Origin: Phoebastria nigripes
Lineage: Eukaryota > Chordata > Aves > Procellariiformes > Diomedeidae
Reading direction: 5' to 3'
Assembly (NCBI GenBank): GCA_035582835.1
Contig: JAYKAV010002397.1
Coordinates: 647,525-711,524 of the forward strand
DNA length: 64,000 nucleotides
Positions 25,688-38,300 of this stretch are shown piece by piece. The position numbers and the translations under genes are program-made. Each line of letters starts with the position of its first letter. Within the stretch, counting starts at the first letter, position 1. Under the pieces are notes generated by a model that was not told the DNA's origin, searched no databases, and saw nothing but the letters and a program-made list of their open reading frames with translations.

Positions 25688-25809
25688 GTTCACCCATATG
25701 CTCTGTAAAGATTAAACCTGGAGCCTGATAGAACTGCACAATCACCTTCTTTTGTTAGCACTTCTTGTCCATGTTGAACTGCAAAGAAAAAAAGGTGGAA
25801 AGCAAGCCT

Positions 25810-26330
25810 GCTACAGATGTGACTGGCTATGAATATTCATGAATGCCATTGCTCCTCCTTTTCTACTGGCATCCAAGCCATTCTGATCTCCCTCTCCCTC
25901 TCTTTTTTCCTCTTCTCCTTTCCATTCCCTTTCCTTCCTCGAGACTGAACAAGACTGCAGTTTTATTTCGGTAACAGCTTAGTACGATACAGTTATCAGT
26001 GGCCTCAGAAGCCTTTTATTTCCATTTAAAAAAAAACAAAGGAAAAAAGAAAAAAATTGTAATTATCCACAGTTTTATGAATCCACCTCCCCTTAATGTT
26101 CATTATTTAAACCAGCAGCAATTACAAGTTCAAAGGGGTTTAGAGGGCCAGCAACCCGCATAATCACTGCCAAATTAAGCGGGACTCATTCGTCACAGAA
26201 GAGTACACTCTGAGCAGTGAATCATGCATGCAGTGACAGGCACTGATTTACATAAAGAAGAAATCTGTGCCCTCTAGGGCTGAGCATTACTTTATCTCAG
26301 TGGCCCTGTGATATATGCATTTTCTTTTGG
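25810..26330. promoter_or_regulatory. Candidate conserved enhancer-like block (POU, TCF, MEIS, PBX-HOX motifs)
   Basis: A repeat-poor interval with dense developmental motifs: ATGAATATTCAT (25829-25840, a palindromic POU-dimer type site) overlapping ATTCATGAAT; TTCAAAGG (26129-26136, TCF/LEF-type); and TGACAG (26234-26239) four bases before TGATTTAC (26244-26251), a MEIS half-site next to a PBX-HOX-type core. Spacing and composition resemble intronic enhancers of developmental genes. Conservation and activity are untested, and other readings (chance motif density in AT-rich DNA) remain possible. Confidence 0.35.
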
Positions 26331-29300
26331 TGTTAGGAAGGTTCAGAGACTGATGCTGTCTAATACATGATATTTTATTCTCACTAGCATCACTACTATT
26401 GCCACTAATTCATGTATATGTGTATTTAACTAACAATAATCCAAACTTCAAGGCACTTTAGTTTTTAAAAGCAAAGTTTTGGCNAGAAACCCCTTTTCTA
26501 ATCTGTTATGATACTTCTGAACCTCTTGAATTCCTTTTTTTTTTTTTGCCATAACCAATTTGCAGATTGAACACTCATTCTTGACAAAGATTACTTTGAT
26601 TCTTCCCCCCTCCCTGCATTGAGTCAGCATAATATTTTTTTGAGACATTGTAAATACTTGTACATGTACTGTATCAGAGGCTGAGACTGGATGTATTACT
26701 TTATCCATAGTTTGCTGACTATCCCAAGACATTTTAAGTCAATGTGGTTCCTCCTGACAGAGAAATGCTATAGGCTCTGGAAGAGCTGCGTCCATCAAGC
26801 CCATCTGTACCTCTGACAGCATTTTCTGTTTGTTAGAAAGGGTTCCCTTACCTTTGCCGTGCTACTCTGCCTCTTTGGTACTGAACTGTTTAAAGATGCT
26901 TTTATATTCTGCTTTAAGACCAAGTTCTATTCAGTTTGTTTACCTACACCCACTGAAGTTACTGTGGTTACTCACATAGGCAAGGTGAACAGGTCTTGAC
27001 CCTTCAGGTAGCACATGAATCAATGCAGGGAGTAGCTATACTCTTATACAACAATGAAACTGGAAAAGTAGCTTTTGTGTAATCATTACTTCCCTTTAGC
27101 TGTGTTAGCTGCAACTCTTTCCTCCACCGCAACAGGACTGTGGTATGAACAGTACGTACAGTAGTTTGAATGGCACCTAACTTTCCTCCCTTAGGGGTGG
27201 CTCATCAAAGTTTATTTAGGGGTGCATCAGCTGCAAATTGTGAGGGTTCTCCTTAACATATAAAGGCACTTTACTTAAANGACTTTTAGATTATCAGCTG
27301 TCGCTAGGACACAGCAGATTGACCACAAAACACCTGGCTATGGCACCTTGACACAGATGCTGTTTCTACACCAGCTCTGGTGTAGATGAGAGGTAGCTGG
27401 AGGTGTCAGAAAGCAACAGCGGTCTGATCAGCTCTTCTTTTTTCTTTGACATGCCACTGCACTGGGGACTGTGATGTAGATCTAGCATTGCTGGCTCTCC
27501 TCCAGTTGAGTAAGTCCGTCTGCTTTCTGGTCCCGTTAGGCCATTCGAGTGGTGAGGAAGAGTAGCAGTAGAACAGACATTTTTTGCACAATGTCACTTG
27601 CATATGAAAGAGATTCATATTGCATGTGCAAATCACAGAGGAAAATGTCATTTGCATATGTCATTGCACTGCCTGTGCAAGTGACTGTGTGCATCTATGA
27701 TGTCCTCCACAACACTATGTCCTCTGATGGAGGCTGATGATAAAGAATTTGACTCATTTAGGTAAATGTCATATAAACTTAAAACAAAGCCTAGTCGCAG
27801 CATTTTTTTATCTGTACTGGCTACTGTATGTTCAGTGAGGACACTGAAGACCTTATGGCTATAATTTAGGTACCATTTTTAGGTAGTAGTGCATATTACT
27901 AGAAAAAAATTTTTATGGCTAGTAAATAAAAATTGTACACTGAGTCTGATATGGCTGTAATTTACACCACTGTAAAATCAGATTAAATGCAAAGTTGGTG
28001 AAAGGGAGATTATAACATGGACTAACAGTTTTCTGTGATAGTCTGTAAATGAAAGTGGAGTGAAGGTCATATGTGATGACAACAGAGTTGTGTGAATGGA
28101 CTGTTTTAGCTTTATTCTATTATGCATTATGGAGTTCATGAATCACTGAAGTGTATACTAAGATCAATGTTTGCAATATTACATAGCAAATAACCCCTCT
28201 TATTTCTACCTTATTCATTTTTTTTATTTTATTAAATGCCTCCAAGATGTTATGTTACTATTTAAAAGTTGGGAAATTCTTTAATATTACATTAATTTTT
28301 CAAAGAATGTAGAAAGTAATGTAATGATCAATGATGGAGAGATGTGAGAATGAAAACCTTTTTGCTATATTGTACTCTTTTGTGCTTTATTGAACCAGGA
28401 CATTTTAATATGCAGAACTTGGCTTCTAGGAGTGTCTTTCTTGGGATATTTCTGGCTTCCATGTGCTGTCTTTAAATTTCCATGTGTTTATTGTGGTCTT
28501 TTACAGAAAAGTGAATTGCTGAAATGTTTTAAATTATGTTCCCACAAAAGAGTTGTCAGAAAGGAGTTGCAAAACCTTTACCCACCTAATTTCTCATTTT
28601 GAGCTCACTCATCTTCATCAGCAGTTTAAGTTAAGATGCCAAATTTTGTTGACCTGGCTTTTAAGAACTGCTGCAACAGGATTCGTCATTTGTCAAAGTG
28701 CCAAATCTTTCTGTGCTCCTTTTAAAGTGCAGGAGAGTAAAGTAAGCTTGGTTTTGGCTGGTTTTAGAAAATAGCATGTTGGCATGCATGGAATCGGGAC
28801 ACTGGAGCTGCCTCATCCACATCTACCTCATTTTAAACCTAACAGACTAACCTTTGGAAGTGGTGGGTTTTAGGAATTGCAAGATAGTGGAATTGCACGA
28901 TACTGGGTCCCGGGGCTGTTTTCAGCAGTGGTCAATGCTCCTGGCCCTGAGGGAAGGGAGAACAATGAAAAGAAAATGGCGTTTCGATTTGACATCTATT
29001 TACTAGATTTCATGTAACTATGGAATAGTTACACTTGTCAAGCATGTATCAATGTCACCTCAAACTGAGAAATCTAGGCTACATAGATGATGCAGTCTCA
29101 GGGAGGTGTGGTGATCTCTGTAAGTTTCTACCAAAATCTTTGGAAAACTTGGGCATCCTTGCTTTCAGCCCTACAAACAGCTGCACTGTGATGCAACTGA
29201 TATAGTGAGTATATGTAAATACTTAATACGGCAAACATCTTGTTTTCTTTCACTCCCTGTCTTGTGCATCAGTTTTCAGATTTAATTTATTTTTATTTCT

Positions 29301-30084
29301 CTGTTTTAACTATGGATATAGTCTGTTGGGAAAGGCTTGGGGGATATAGTTGCTTCAATGATCAAATTCTATTTCTCTTGGTCCAGCCTGTATGAAATCT
29401 TGATGCAGTGTAGAACTAAAGTACCCATCAATGTTCCTTTTATTGGACATGCTTCATATATTGTGGTGAAATTATATGCATCCGCATAGGTTGTTAGGAA
29501 AAACTTAACATGCCACTGATGTGCAGTGAGGGAGAGTTAATTGTGTAGATGCCCCAAGACTACATCAATGAGCAGAGCACACTGTAGTGGTCATAAGAAT
29601 CTGTCTTGAATAAAAATTACCAAACAGGTTTTCAGCCAATAGCCTAAGGTAAAATCCTAGTGTTAATAAATATGTGCAGATGAATGAGATCTTTTCTGTC
29701 TTTATCATTTATGAATCTTGGTGCTGTAGATACAGGGACAGACATTTAGGAAAGATTAAAAATTAAGTTGGCATATGTTTTGCCATACCTGATAAGCACA
29801 CGTTGTGTTTATTAATGTGGAAGTATCCTGTTGTGCAGTCCGGAAGNATTCCCAGAAGGAAGCATGACTGACCCTCTTTTTGTCCCAGCGGAATGGGGCT
29901 TCTTTCACCTCCCCTGCACTGCCACCACCTTGTGTCGTATTAGCCAGATGCCTTTCCTCTCCCTGCAAACGTCAGTTCTGCTATTGAGCAGCTTCTTCCA
30001 GTGCCGCCTCCCAGTCCAGCAAAGCATCTGTGTCCTCTGCCCCTGTGCACTGGCCACAGGAAGATTTGAGGTGAAGGTCTTCTG

Positions 30085-30140
30085 TTGGTGCAAATGACAT
30101 AGCTCCATTGAAATCCAGCTTTTGCCAGTATGCGCTTACC
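30085..30140. repeat. Short amniote SINE-like scrap
   Basis: GGTGCAAATGACATAGCTCC, ATTGAAATCCAG, then a TTGCCAGTATGCGC segment follow the layout of a common sauropsid repeat (GTGTAAATCAGAATAGCTCC, ATTGAAGTCAATGGAG, CCAGTTTACAC). Short and diverged, and the family was not named with confidence. Confidence 0.35.
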
Positions 30141-31544
30141 AGGTATTTATGGCATATCTAACTTGTAGACTTAAGAGCACTGACTTTTTATGCTGGCATG
30201 TTAGGACTAGGCCCCTACTTCTGCGCAGTACAGAAATTCATGATCTGTATTTTCTGAATGCCATGAAAGGCACCTTTAAAGTGTTGATTTCCATCTTTAC
30301 TGAATTTAACTCTGAGGGAATCAGTGCCTGCAGTGGTTAGGTAGCAATACTGTTTTCCTTAGTGGCTATGTATACATTCACAGATGCTCCTACAAATTTT
30401 TTTGATGTACTTTCAGAATCTGTTTCAAACTGAACCTCAAAAGAAAGTGGGCCCTATGTTGACAGACTGCAATGGTCACTGTATGGTGAACAATTAACAA
30501 TAACATTTGTAAAGACCCCTAAATCGGGCATACACACATCAGGCTATATCCAGAGTACATATGCGCTCCGTTGATTTCTAGCTGAACTTCTTAAGAGTCT
30601 GTTATCAGCCAGTAGATTTACAGCAGCTCTGAGAGTCCTCCAGTTTATACTGTTTAGATTGAAGCTGTTTAGCCTCTGACAGTTCCTGGAATCAGGGAAT
30701 GACAAAAGTAGCTTACAGTCACCTTGTCTTCACCATGCTCAAGCCTTGAGAACAATTTTTGGAACCAATTTTTCTGAAATGGAAATCCTTTGATTTCCTC
30801 TGACACTGATTGATGCTTAGGTGACATCTCCAGAAACCAACCATGCGGAATAATTCAGGGTTTGTTTTTTGGCTTATAGCCAACATCCAGAAACTGAGCT
30901 TTAAAAAAAAAAAATCCATGTCGTCTAAAAAGAAAGAACATAATACCTTTCCAGATGTTAATTCTTATCATGTTATTTTGCAGTTATAAGTTTTTTCATG
31001 TAAATTACCCAAACCATCAAGGTTGTTTTTTTTTTTTAATCAGTATCTGTAATGCCTGTACTAAATAAACTAAAATAGTTTTTATAATTTTCCAGCAAAT
31101 GGCAAACTTTGTCTTTTAACAGTTGAAACTTCAAGAAATATTTTAAATTACTTTTGACAGTGTGTTAGCATGAGTGAAAGTCTTTATCTAAAGATCCCAC
31201 TCAACTTTCTGAAGCACTTAAAATATTACCAGAAAATTGTTTCTGTGGCTTATTATAGAAATAAGTAGATATGTGAATAAACTTTCTGGTGGAAAGGAAT
31301 ACTACACAAAAGGGTTTAAAGATGATTATTATTTTTTCTCTTGCTTTTGGTTGTGTTTCTAAAAACAAGGTTCAGTATTAATATGCTGAGGCCAGTGATC
31401 ATTCCTATATTTGAGAATCCCTTTCTTTCCTGCTTATTGATTGTAAACCAGCTAGATTTTTAACTGTTGAATGAATATCAGAGAGAGGAGGTCCAGCAAT
31501 AGTATGACTTCACTGTTATAGATGACATCAGTACCCTTTCAGCT

Positions 31545-31679
31545 GGTCTTCTAGGCTCATGACCTTATTTCCGGTTGCAAACCCCATTTCTGCAACTGAG
31601 TTTCCGCTAGGTTTGTGACCCCATCTCATAAATGCCGTGACCTGAATTGGGGTCATGACCCTTTGGTTGGGAGCCACTG
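31545..31679 (-). mobile_element. Probable hAT (Charlie-type) DNA transposon terminal fragment
   Basis: Read on the minus strand from 31679 it starts CAGTGGCTCCCAACCAAAGG, then GTCATGACCCC. This matches the Charlie-type hAT terminus (CAGTGGTTCTCAACC... followed by GGTCRCGACCCC). GGTTTGCAACC and similar CGACC-like units recur inward. The other terminal repeat was not located, so the inner limit is approximate. No transposase frame is visible, and it is an inactive relic. Confidence 0.5.
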
Positions 31680-32381
31680 TCCAACATCCTTGTGCTTGAC
31701 CAGTTTGGGATATGAATTCAGATTAATTTGCTCCGTAAAGGTTTAGGATAGAGAAGCATCCCCTTTGTTTACCCAAGCTGTGCACAACATCATTTCCAGG
31801 TGGATGGAAATAAAATTGACAATAAAATAATTAAAGAAATAGAATATTTTTTGTTTATGTTGAGGAGATTGTTCCTTTTTAGTGTTCTTCCTATAGACTA
31901 TTCTGACACTAATTCACAGCTGTACAAATGATAGTTAGATGTGAATATTTCTCTATGTATGTAGCTTAAATGACTGCTGTTAACTGTAAGCTATTAGAAA
32001 TACCTCCATGTGTACTGTTAGAGAAGCTATATATCTGATAAATCCAAGTCCCTAAATACAGTGTATTGATAACAGATGTTAGCAGTTTGCCTATGCACCT
32101 TGCTTAAATTATACGAAGGAAAAAATGTTAGGTCATAAAATCATTAAGGTTCATTGTGTAATGAGAGGTACTTTAAGGCTGAGGTCTCCAGGCTAAGGAT
32201 ATGACCAGGTGGGACTGGTCCAAGATCTTCAGAGACAGTATAATGTAAGGTGTTGCCATACTGATGAAACATCTGGGATACATACAAAAAAACCAGCTGC
32301 TCAATCAACATAACGGCACTTTACATGCATCATTGGTTGAGGGCTTTTTCCTATACTGAAACATTAACTTTCTTTTTTTAG

Positions 32382-32453
32382 CCTACGTTTGAAGACAACA
32401 AACCAGAGGAGTATCTGTGCAGATACTACAAAAGTGTAAATGAAAAGGACTAA
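32382..32453 (+). other. Candidate cryptic or alternative terminal exon
   Basis: A strong acceptor-like signal precedes it: ATTAAC as possible branch point at 32363-32368, TTTCTTTTTTT, then AG at 32380-32381. Read in phase 0, the phase left by the MEIS2 exon at 7710, the following bases are open for 23 codons (PTFEDNKPEEYLCRYYKSVN, then EKD) and stop at 32451-32453. An AATAAA at 32803-32808 followed by GT-rich sequence could serve polyadenylation. Splicing here would give a protein with a truncated homeodomain. A chance acceptor plus a short open frame is the main alternative. Confidence 0.2.
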
Positions 32454-32719
32454 GGTTGGTGTATGAGCTGCCGGGAAAAAAACTCAAAACAACAGGGCAG
32501 TGCTTACACTGAATTTAGTGTTGTCAGATCTTTTGCTTTCACCAGAATTGCTTTGGTTTACATTCCTCAGAGCTGTTTAAAAGTTGTTTGGCACTTCAGG
32601 AGTTTCTACTCACTTCCTAATGGGAAGGAACAAAGTCAGACCTATGGAAACTATGTGTGCAATTGGCAGGGATTTCAGAATTGGTGTGTCCATTGGTTCA
32701 CAGGCTAAGCTTGACCTGA

Positions 32720-32746
32720 TATATATATATAGTCACACATGTGTGA
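32720..32746. repeat. TA tract followed by a 14-bp palindrome
   Basis: A TATATA run at 32720-32730 is followed by TCACACATGTGTGA (32733-32746), a perfect palindrome containing ACATGT. Both parts could extrude under supercoiling. No function is known. Confidence 0.75.
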
Positions 32747-35700
32747 TTCATTAATGGTAATGGGGAGTTTACTGATGTGACCCCTCATGCATATCTCATA
32801 CAAATAAAATATGTTGTGCGGTCTTTTGACATGATTTATACACTTAGGACTTGATCCAAGTCCCAAAGCAGCTAATAGAGAGTCGTCTTTGAGAGCTGGA
32901 GCCAACAAAGATAGTCACAAGCTTTCAGTATGGAGAGGGTAGGCTTGGATTTTGGCAGGGTTTTTTTGGTTTAACAGATAAATATTTTCATTAAATTGCC
33001 CTTGAAGATTGTCAGAGATGCCTAAAGACTGACATCTCTCTGCTTAAACACCAACAGAGTCGTTCAAAGGAAAGAGGGATCCAAGCCTTTNCACAGGGTG
33101 TAGCATCAAACCTGTCTTGCAAGTTGCTCAGCTGAAATGCTCTTCAGTGCTTTCGGCTGAGACAGACAGCAAATGTGTCAGCAGGAGTGTGGGTAGGGTA
33201 TGTAAGGCGAACATTTGTGCGCAGGGCCCAGGTTTTTAAAAGAGCTCAGTGAATGTGGTGAGCGCTGTTGAAAAGTCATCCCTTGACATCGCGGTTGGTT
33301 CTAAACCTGGCCATGGGAGCAGATCTGAAATTATTTTCACATAGGTCACTCAGTGCAGCCACTGAGTAATAGGTTCACTCATTTGATTCAAATTCAAGTC
33401 AGTGTCAGAGCAGAACTAGAAAATAAAGACATGTGGACATGTGATGCAGCGTGGCTTTAGAAGTCTTTTGACAAATTTGTAAGATGGCCCCATTTTCAAA
33501 TATTTACATGGGAAGTGAATGGGGAAGTTCTTTTTAATGAATGTCTGGATCAGCACTATATCAACATGTAGTATGTTAGATTTGTACAAAGGATTTTTTT
33601 ATTATATATGTTTAACAGACATATTGCTATTTTGAGGGGAGAGATTTTTTTTGTGAGAAGTAAAGATAAATGTTCCTCTGGATGAAGAGAGGGATGGAAA
33701 GCTGTAGAGTGTTCAGTGTGACAGGTATTAGAGACGTAAAATTTGAGATAGGAATGTAACACTGGAAGTATTTAGATAACTTGTCTTGAAGTTTCTAAGT
33801 CATCAAATAAGATAACAAATATCAAGTGAAATATTTATACTTCAGTTGCATACCACATGCAGTGGCAAGATAGCTCAGTCTTTTGTTTTTAAGTTTTCGT
33901 TAGGCCAGCAGATATTTCAGATACTGGATCCCTGAAGGCAGCGGCCAAAATTAGGGATCTGCTAAGACCGAATATTTAGGGCTATGACAGCAGTATAAAA
34001 TTTAAAATACAACCTTCTGTGACAGAAATAATCCAAGTGGGATTTTCTGAGACCACTGAGAGACAACAGGAAAGTTCCCTCATAAACCAGCTATATTACT
34101 TTTGCATATTCAAAAACTAAATACAACTTCAGATTTGCCTGATGTAGTGTTATGACCTCATATACAAACAATAGCTAGGCTCAAAGGACACTTCATAGGT
34201 TGCTAAGTGAAGGACTTCGAAGTTAGAGAATGCCAGATATTTTCTTCATTCTCAGTTCCATTCTCTATGTATCGCCTTTGTGGTGAATGAAGCCTGTATC
34301 CTTTCACTGGAGAGAGAAAGTTGTATGCATTCATACAATTAAAGACTGCATCATGATACGTATATAGAATGGGTATTTTCCTGGGGCAAAGAAAAGGCAT
34401 TTCNCTAGTCCAATGATGTGCTTGCTGCTGATTTTTAGGCCTACCACAAACAACACATTAAAAAAGAAAGCAATGAAATTTTAAATCTTGTTAGCTTACC
34501 TAACTGCAGGAACCATCAACATGTCCTCTTACAATAGTGCAGGAATCATTTCACTCACCACTCAAATGCAGATACTTCTGTGATGATACCTCTCACTCTC
34601 TTAACAAAGCACAAAAAATACAAAACAACGTAGCACAGAAAGTAAGGGTAAACATGATGATACCCTGCTGAAGTTGCAGGAGGAAACTTAGATAGGCAAT
34701 GGGAACTTGGTGAGGACACTAGGGTTAACATTCATACTTTATAATTTTCTAAGTGTTTTGCAGACTTTACAAAGTGAATGATAGTAATCATAATAGAATG
34801 TTGTCCCTTAACACCTGCTTGGTCAGATAAAGTGGGAAAAATATTTTTAAAATTTTGTTTGAAAAAAAAAAAATTGCAAAATCCCCCACCTGATTTCTTT
34901 AAGGCTCAGTCCCTGTGTCTCTCACTAAATCCATAAGATATGGAAGTGCCTAGTAACTAAGAAAATCAGATCACATGTTGTTGTTAAGTCTTTGTCTTCA
35001 CACAGATTTGTGCAGCACTGCGTGTAATGATGAACCTTGGTTGGGGTCCTTGAATTAAAATGGTTAAGAATAATGAATGATCAAAGATGGATTCAGGTGC
35101 CTGATTTTAGGCACTATTGAGAGGGAATGTCATGCTGACTATCTACCACCACGTTAAAAAAGACAAGAATATTAATAACATTTTTTCTGGACTGACATGT
35201 CATGAATTGAGGAAACTGGGCAATAGACTACAGTTGCTCTTCCCTTTCTACATTGTCCTTCTTCCCCCCAAATAAACATTTTTTCTTAATTTCTCTCTCT
35301 TCAGTTTGTTTTGTGGGTCCCAGAAGTATCTGTCCAGCAGCTGTTGGAGGTGTAGATGGAACTTTTTTCCCCACCAGCATTTCTGCAGATTCTGCTGTGG
35401 CAAATTAATTTTTCCCTTGCACCTCCATCCATGAAAATGTTGTTTCTACCTTCAAAAAGGTTTACTTCTCAAAAGAATCAGTAATTTCAGAATGGGTAAA
35501 TTCCCTCCTCCTACTTTCATGCAGTTGATGAGAGTTCTAGCAGCATAGGGTTGTTTTTTTTTTTTAATATAAACAAATGTAAATGAAATAGGATTTTGGG
35601 TATTATTCACCAATGGTGTTGTGTAAACCAAGTGACCAATGGAAACAAATCACATGATAAGAGATCATGTAGGAATTGTGAATTGATGTCTCAGGATAAG

Positions 35701-37795
35701 AGATCAATAGAAAGTCTCATCAGGCTGTCAGTATAGAGGTCTGCTGACTACACAGCCTTCTTTTCCACAGCCATCTGGAAGTTCACAGGCTCCATTAACT
35801 TCCAAGGGTAGATCATCAAAACAGGTGCACTGCACTGTCAAGAAAGAAATACCCTGAGCAAAAACTGAAAATACTGCGGGCAGTCCATGTGAATTCCTTG
35901 GTCCTCCAACTTCCAGTCCTATCAGAGATACCAGATTAGGCCATGCTCTGACCTGTTAGGTGGGGCAAAATCTACGCAGAACAAACTTACTATTGTTATT
36001 ATGGAAGCCAGAAATTCTGAAATAAACTGGAAGTATTATTAGCTGTGTAATGACTGTGATAGCAATGGGCAAAAGTAATTTAAACAACTCCATTAACTCA
36101 AAAAGGGCCTTAATATTGATATAGAACACAAAGTCCTGAACTTCCAAACTCCCCTGCAAAGGCTTGGTTTGGAAATAGCTGGGAAAGCTGAAGATAGTAA
36201 ATTGTACCTATATAGAAAAGTAAATCACATGAACAAATAAAATACTAAAGTAAATGTATGTTATAATTTTTACCATTTCCATAGTTGTTGCTATATTTGT
36301 CTATTTACATTTCAATAAATGAAAGTAGCTCTTTTTGTTGCCTTTGTTTTTTACACAACAAATTTAAATGTAGAAAAGCCTGTCTGCAGTTGTATATCAG
36401 AATCCACAGCACCTGTAGAGAGTCCCATTAAAATCCAAATATGGATATGGGAGAGCAAGTCGCAGTCTGTTGGAGGGGGAGCAGTATGACTTCATAGCCC
36501 TCTATCGCCATTCTTTTTTTTGGCTGCCTTGCAGTGAATAATCAACTGAACTTGGACGGCATAGAGAAGTTGCTATATAGGCTGCTGAGCTCTACAGCTA
36601 GCAGACCTGCCAAGTCTTAAACACTGAGAAAGAGACATTTGTCTGACTTCTCTCACACTGTCCCATGTATTTTCAGAAAACAAGTCATGCACTTGCAGCT
36701 TTACTTTTGGGCCCCACAATTTCTGTTCTGCTTCATGATCCCTTGTGCCAGACAGACCCAAGCAGCTCGATCTGTAAGTCTGTCAGTCAGCTATAGTCTG
36801 GGCCATGGGAAATCATGGAGTGGGAGAGAAACTGCTGCACTGGGCTGCTCTTAGAAGTGTAAATCCAGCAATCAAAAGGGCCTTGACGGAGACATATCTG
36901 AAACGTGGACTCTCTGCCGTTATGTGAGAGGATATGTGCCTCCCACACAACTCTTCCCCTTTTTCTTGTTCTGCAGTGACCTGACATGTAAGGTCACATG
37001 CACTGGGGCCTTGAAAAGTTGAGAGGTCTACAAAGCTGCTATATAGCTGGGAAGAGTATGCTTCTTATATAAATATTATGACCACAGGTATAGGATTCAT
37101 TCCTGTGCTTTCAAAAAGCACTAAACCTGACCTCAAGTAGGTGTAAATAGGTTGCAGGCAACCTTCTGCAGCTAGAAGCATGTCCCGAGAGTTAGCTTTG
37201 AGACTTCACTTAATTTTCTTGTAATCAGAGTAATAGTCTCTTTTGCCATGGTCTAGAGGGGAAATAGTCTTTCTAGGTTAAGTTTCTGGGAGCTCTCATG
37301 GATGCTGCTATCCATCACAATCCTCTGTTATGTCCCCAGCACAGACCATAAGCAGTGGACGTAGCACTGAAAACAGTAGAAATAAATTATCGAGCAGCTA
37401 GTACGGTCATCTCATTTTTTCTGAGTCTGTCTTTATGCCCTTCATTCACGTCCTCTTTTGTGGTGTCCCATGAGTCTTCTGAGCCTAAAATGAATGCTAG
37501 CAAAGACAAAATGCACAGAAATTGCCCAGCTGTGAAAAGTTAGCATTAATGGTATAGCTGTGCAAAAAACATGGAAATAATTTTACACCTACCCAACCAC
37601 AAGTACTAGAAAAATCTGTGAAGAGCAACGCTACAAATATTTTTTTGCTGGTGTGGAATATTGAGTCTAGTCAATAGAGATCCTTTACCGAACTTTCCAC
37701 ACCTTCCTTTAGACACCACATTGGAGACAACATTGCAAGGGCCCATTGTCTCTTTTGAAAGCATGAGAGATGGTGAAAATACCACAGTACCTAAC

Positions 37796-37845
37796 ACATT
37801 TTGAGCTATGTTTCCTGGAATACATTTTGAGCTGTGTTTCCAGGA
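37796..37845. repeat. Two-copy 26-bp tandem duplication
   Basis: ACATTTTGAGCTATGTTTCC (from 37796) recurs as ACATTTTGAGCTGTGTTTCC (from 37822), each followed by a GGA. The second copy may already be CR1 sequence (TTTTGGGCTGTGTTTC precedes the same CR1 block in other copies). The duplication therefore spans the 5' edge of the LINE insertion. Confidence 0.7.
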
Positions 37846-38300
37846 CGTACTGGAGAGAGTCCAATGAAGGGCCACAAAGATGATTAAGGGACTGGAGCAT
37901 CTCGCATACAGGAAAAGGCTGAGAGAGCTGGGACTTTTTAGCCTGGAGAAGAAAAGACTCAGGGGGATCTCATCAATGTATATGAATACCTGAAGGGAGG
38001 ATGCAAAAAGGACAGAGCCAGGCTCTTCTCAGTGGTGCCCAGTGACAGGAAAAGAGGCAAAGGGCACAAACTGAAACACAGGAGGTGTCATCTTAACATC
38101 AGGAAACACTTTGTGAGGGTGACTGAGCACTGGCATAGGTTGCCCAGGGAGGTTGTGGCATCTCCATCCTTGGAGATATTAAAAGTCATCCGGACATGTT
38201 TCTGGGCAACCAGCTCTAGGTGGCCCTGCTTGAGCAGGGCAGTTGGACCAGATGAGCTCCACATGTCCTTTCTAACCTCAACCATTCTGTGATTCTGTGA
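37822..38300 (+). mobile_element. 5'-truncated CR1 LINE, relatively well preserved
   Basis: It matches the 3' end of avian CR1: TACTGGAGAGAGTCCAATGA, AGGGCCACAAAGATGATTAA, a CTGGAGAAGAAAAGACTC block, GGTTGCCCAGGGAGGTTGTG, TGGAGATATTAAAAG, GGCCCTGCTTGAGCAGGGC, and two ATTCTGTG octamers at 38284-38299 as the 3' end. This is the late part of the reverse-transcriptase ORF plus the 3' untranslated region. It has no promoter and no complete enzyme, so it cannot move. An 86-codon + strand ORF at 38032-38292 is a relic of CR1 sequence. The octamer tail is a bird-type signature and the best taxonomic clue in the window. Confidence 0.94.

Noticed and set aside
38032..38292. 86-codon + strand ORF as a host gene
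   Set aside because: Lies wholly inside the CR1 element and is relic LINE sequence.
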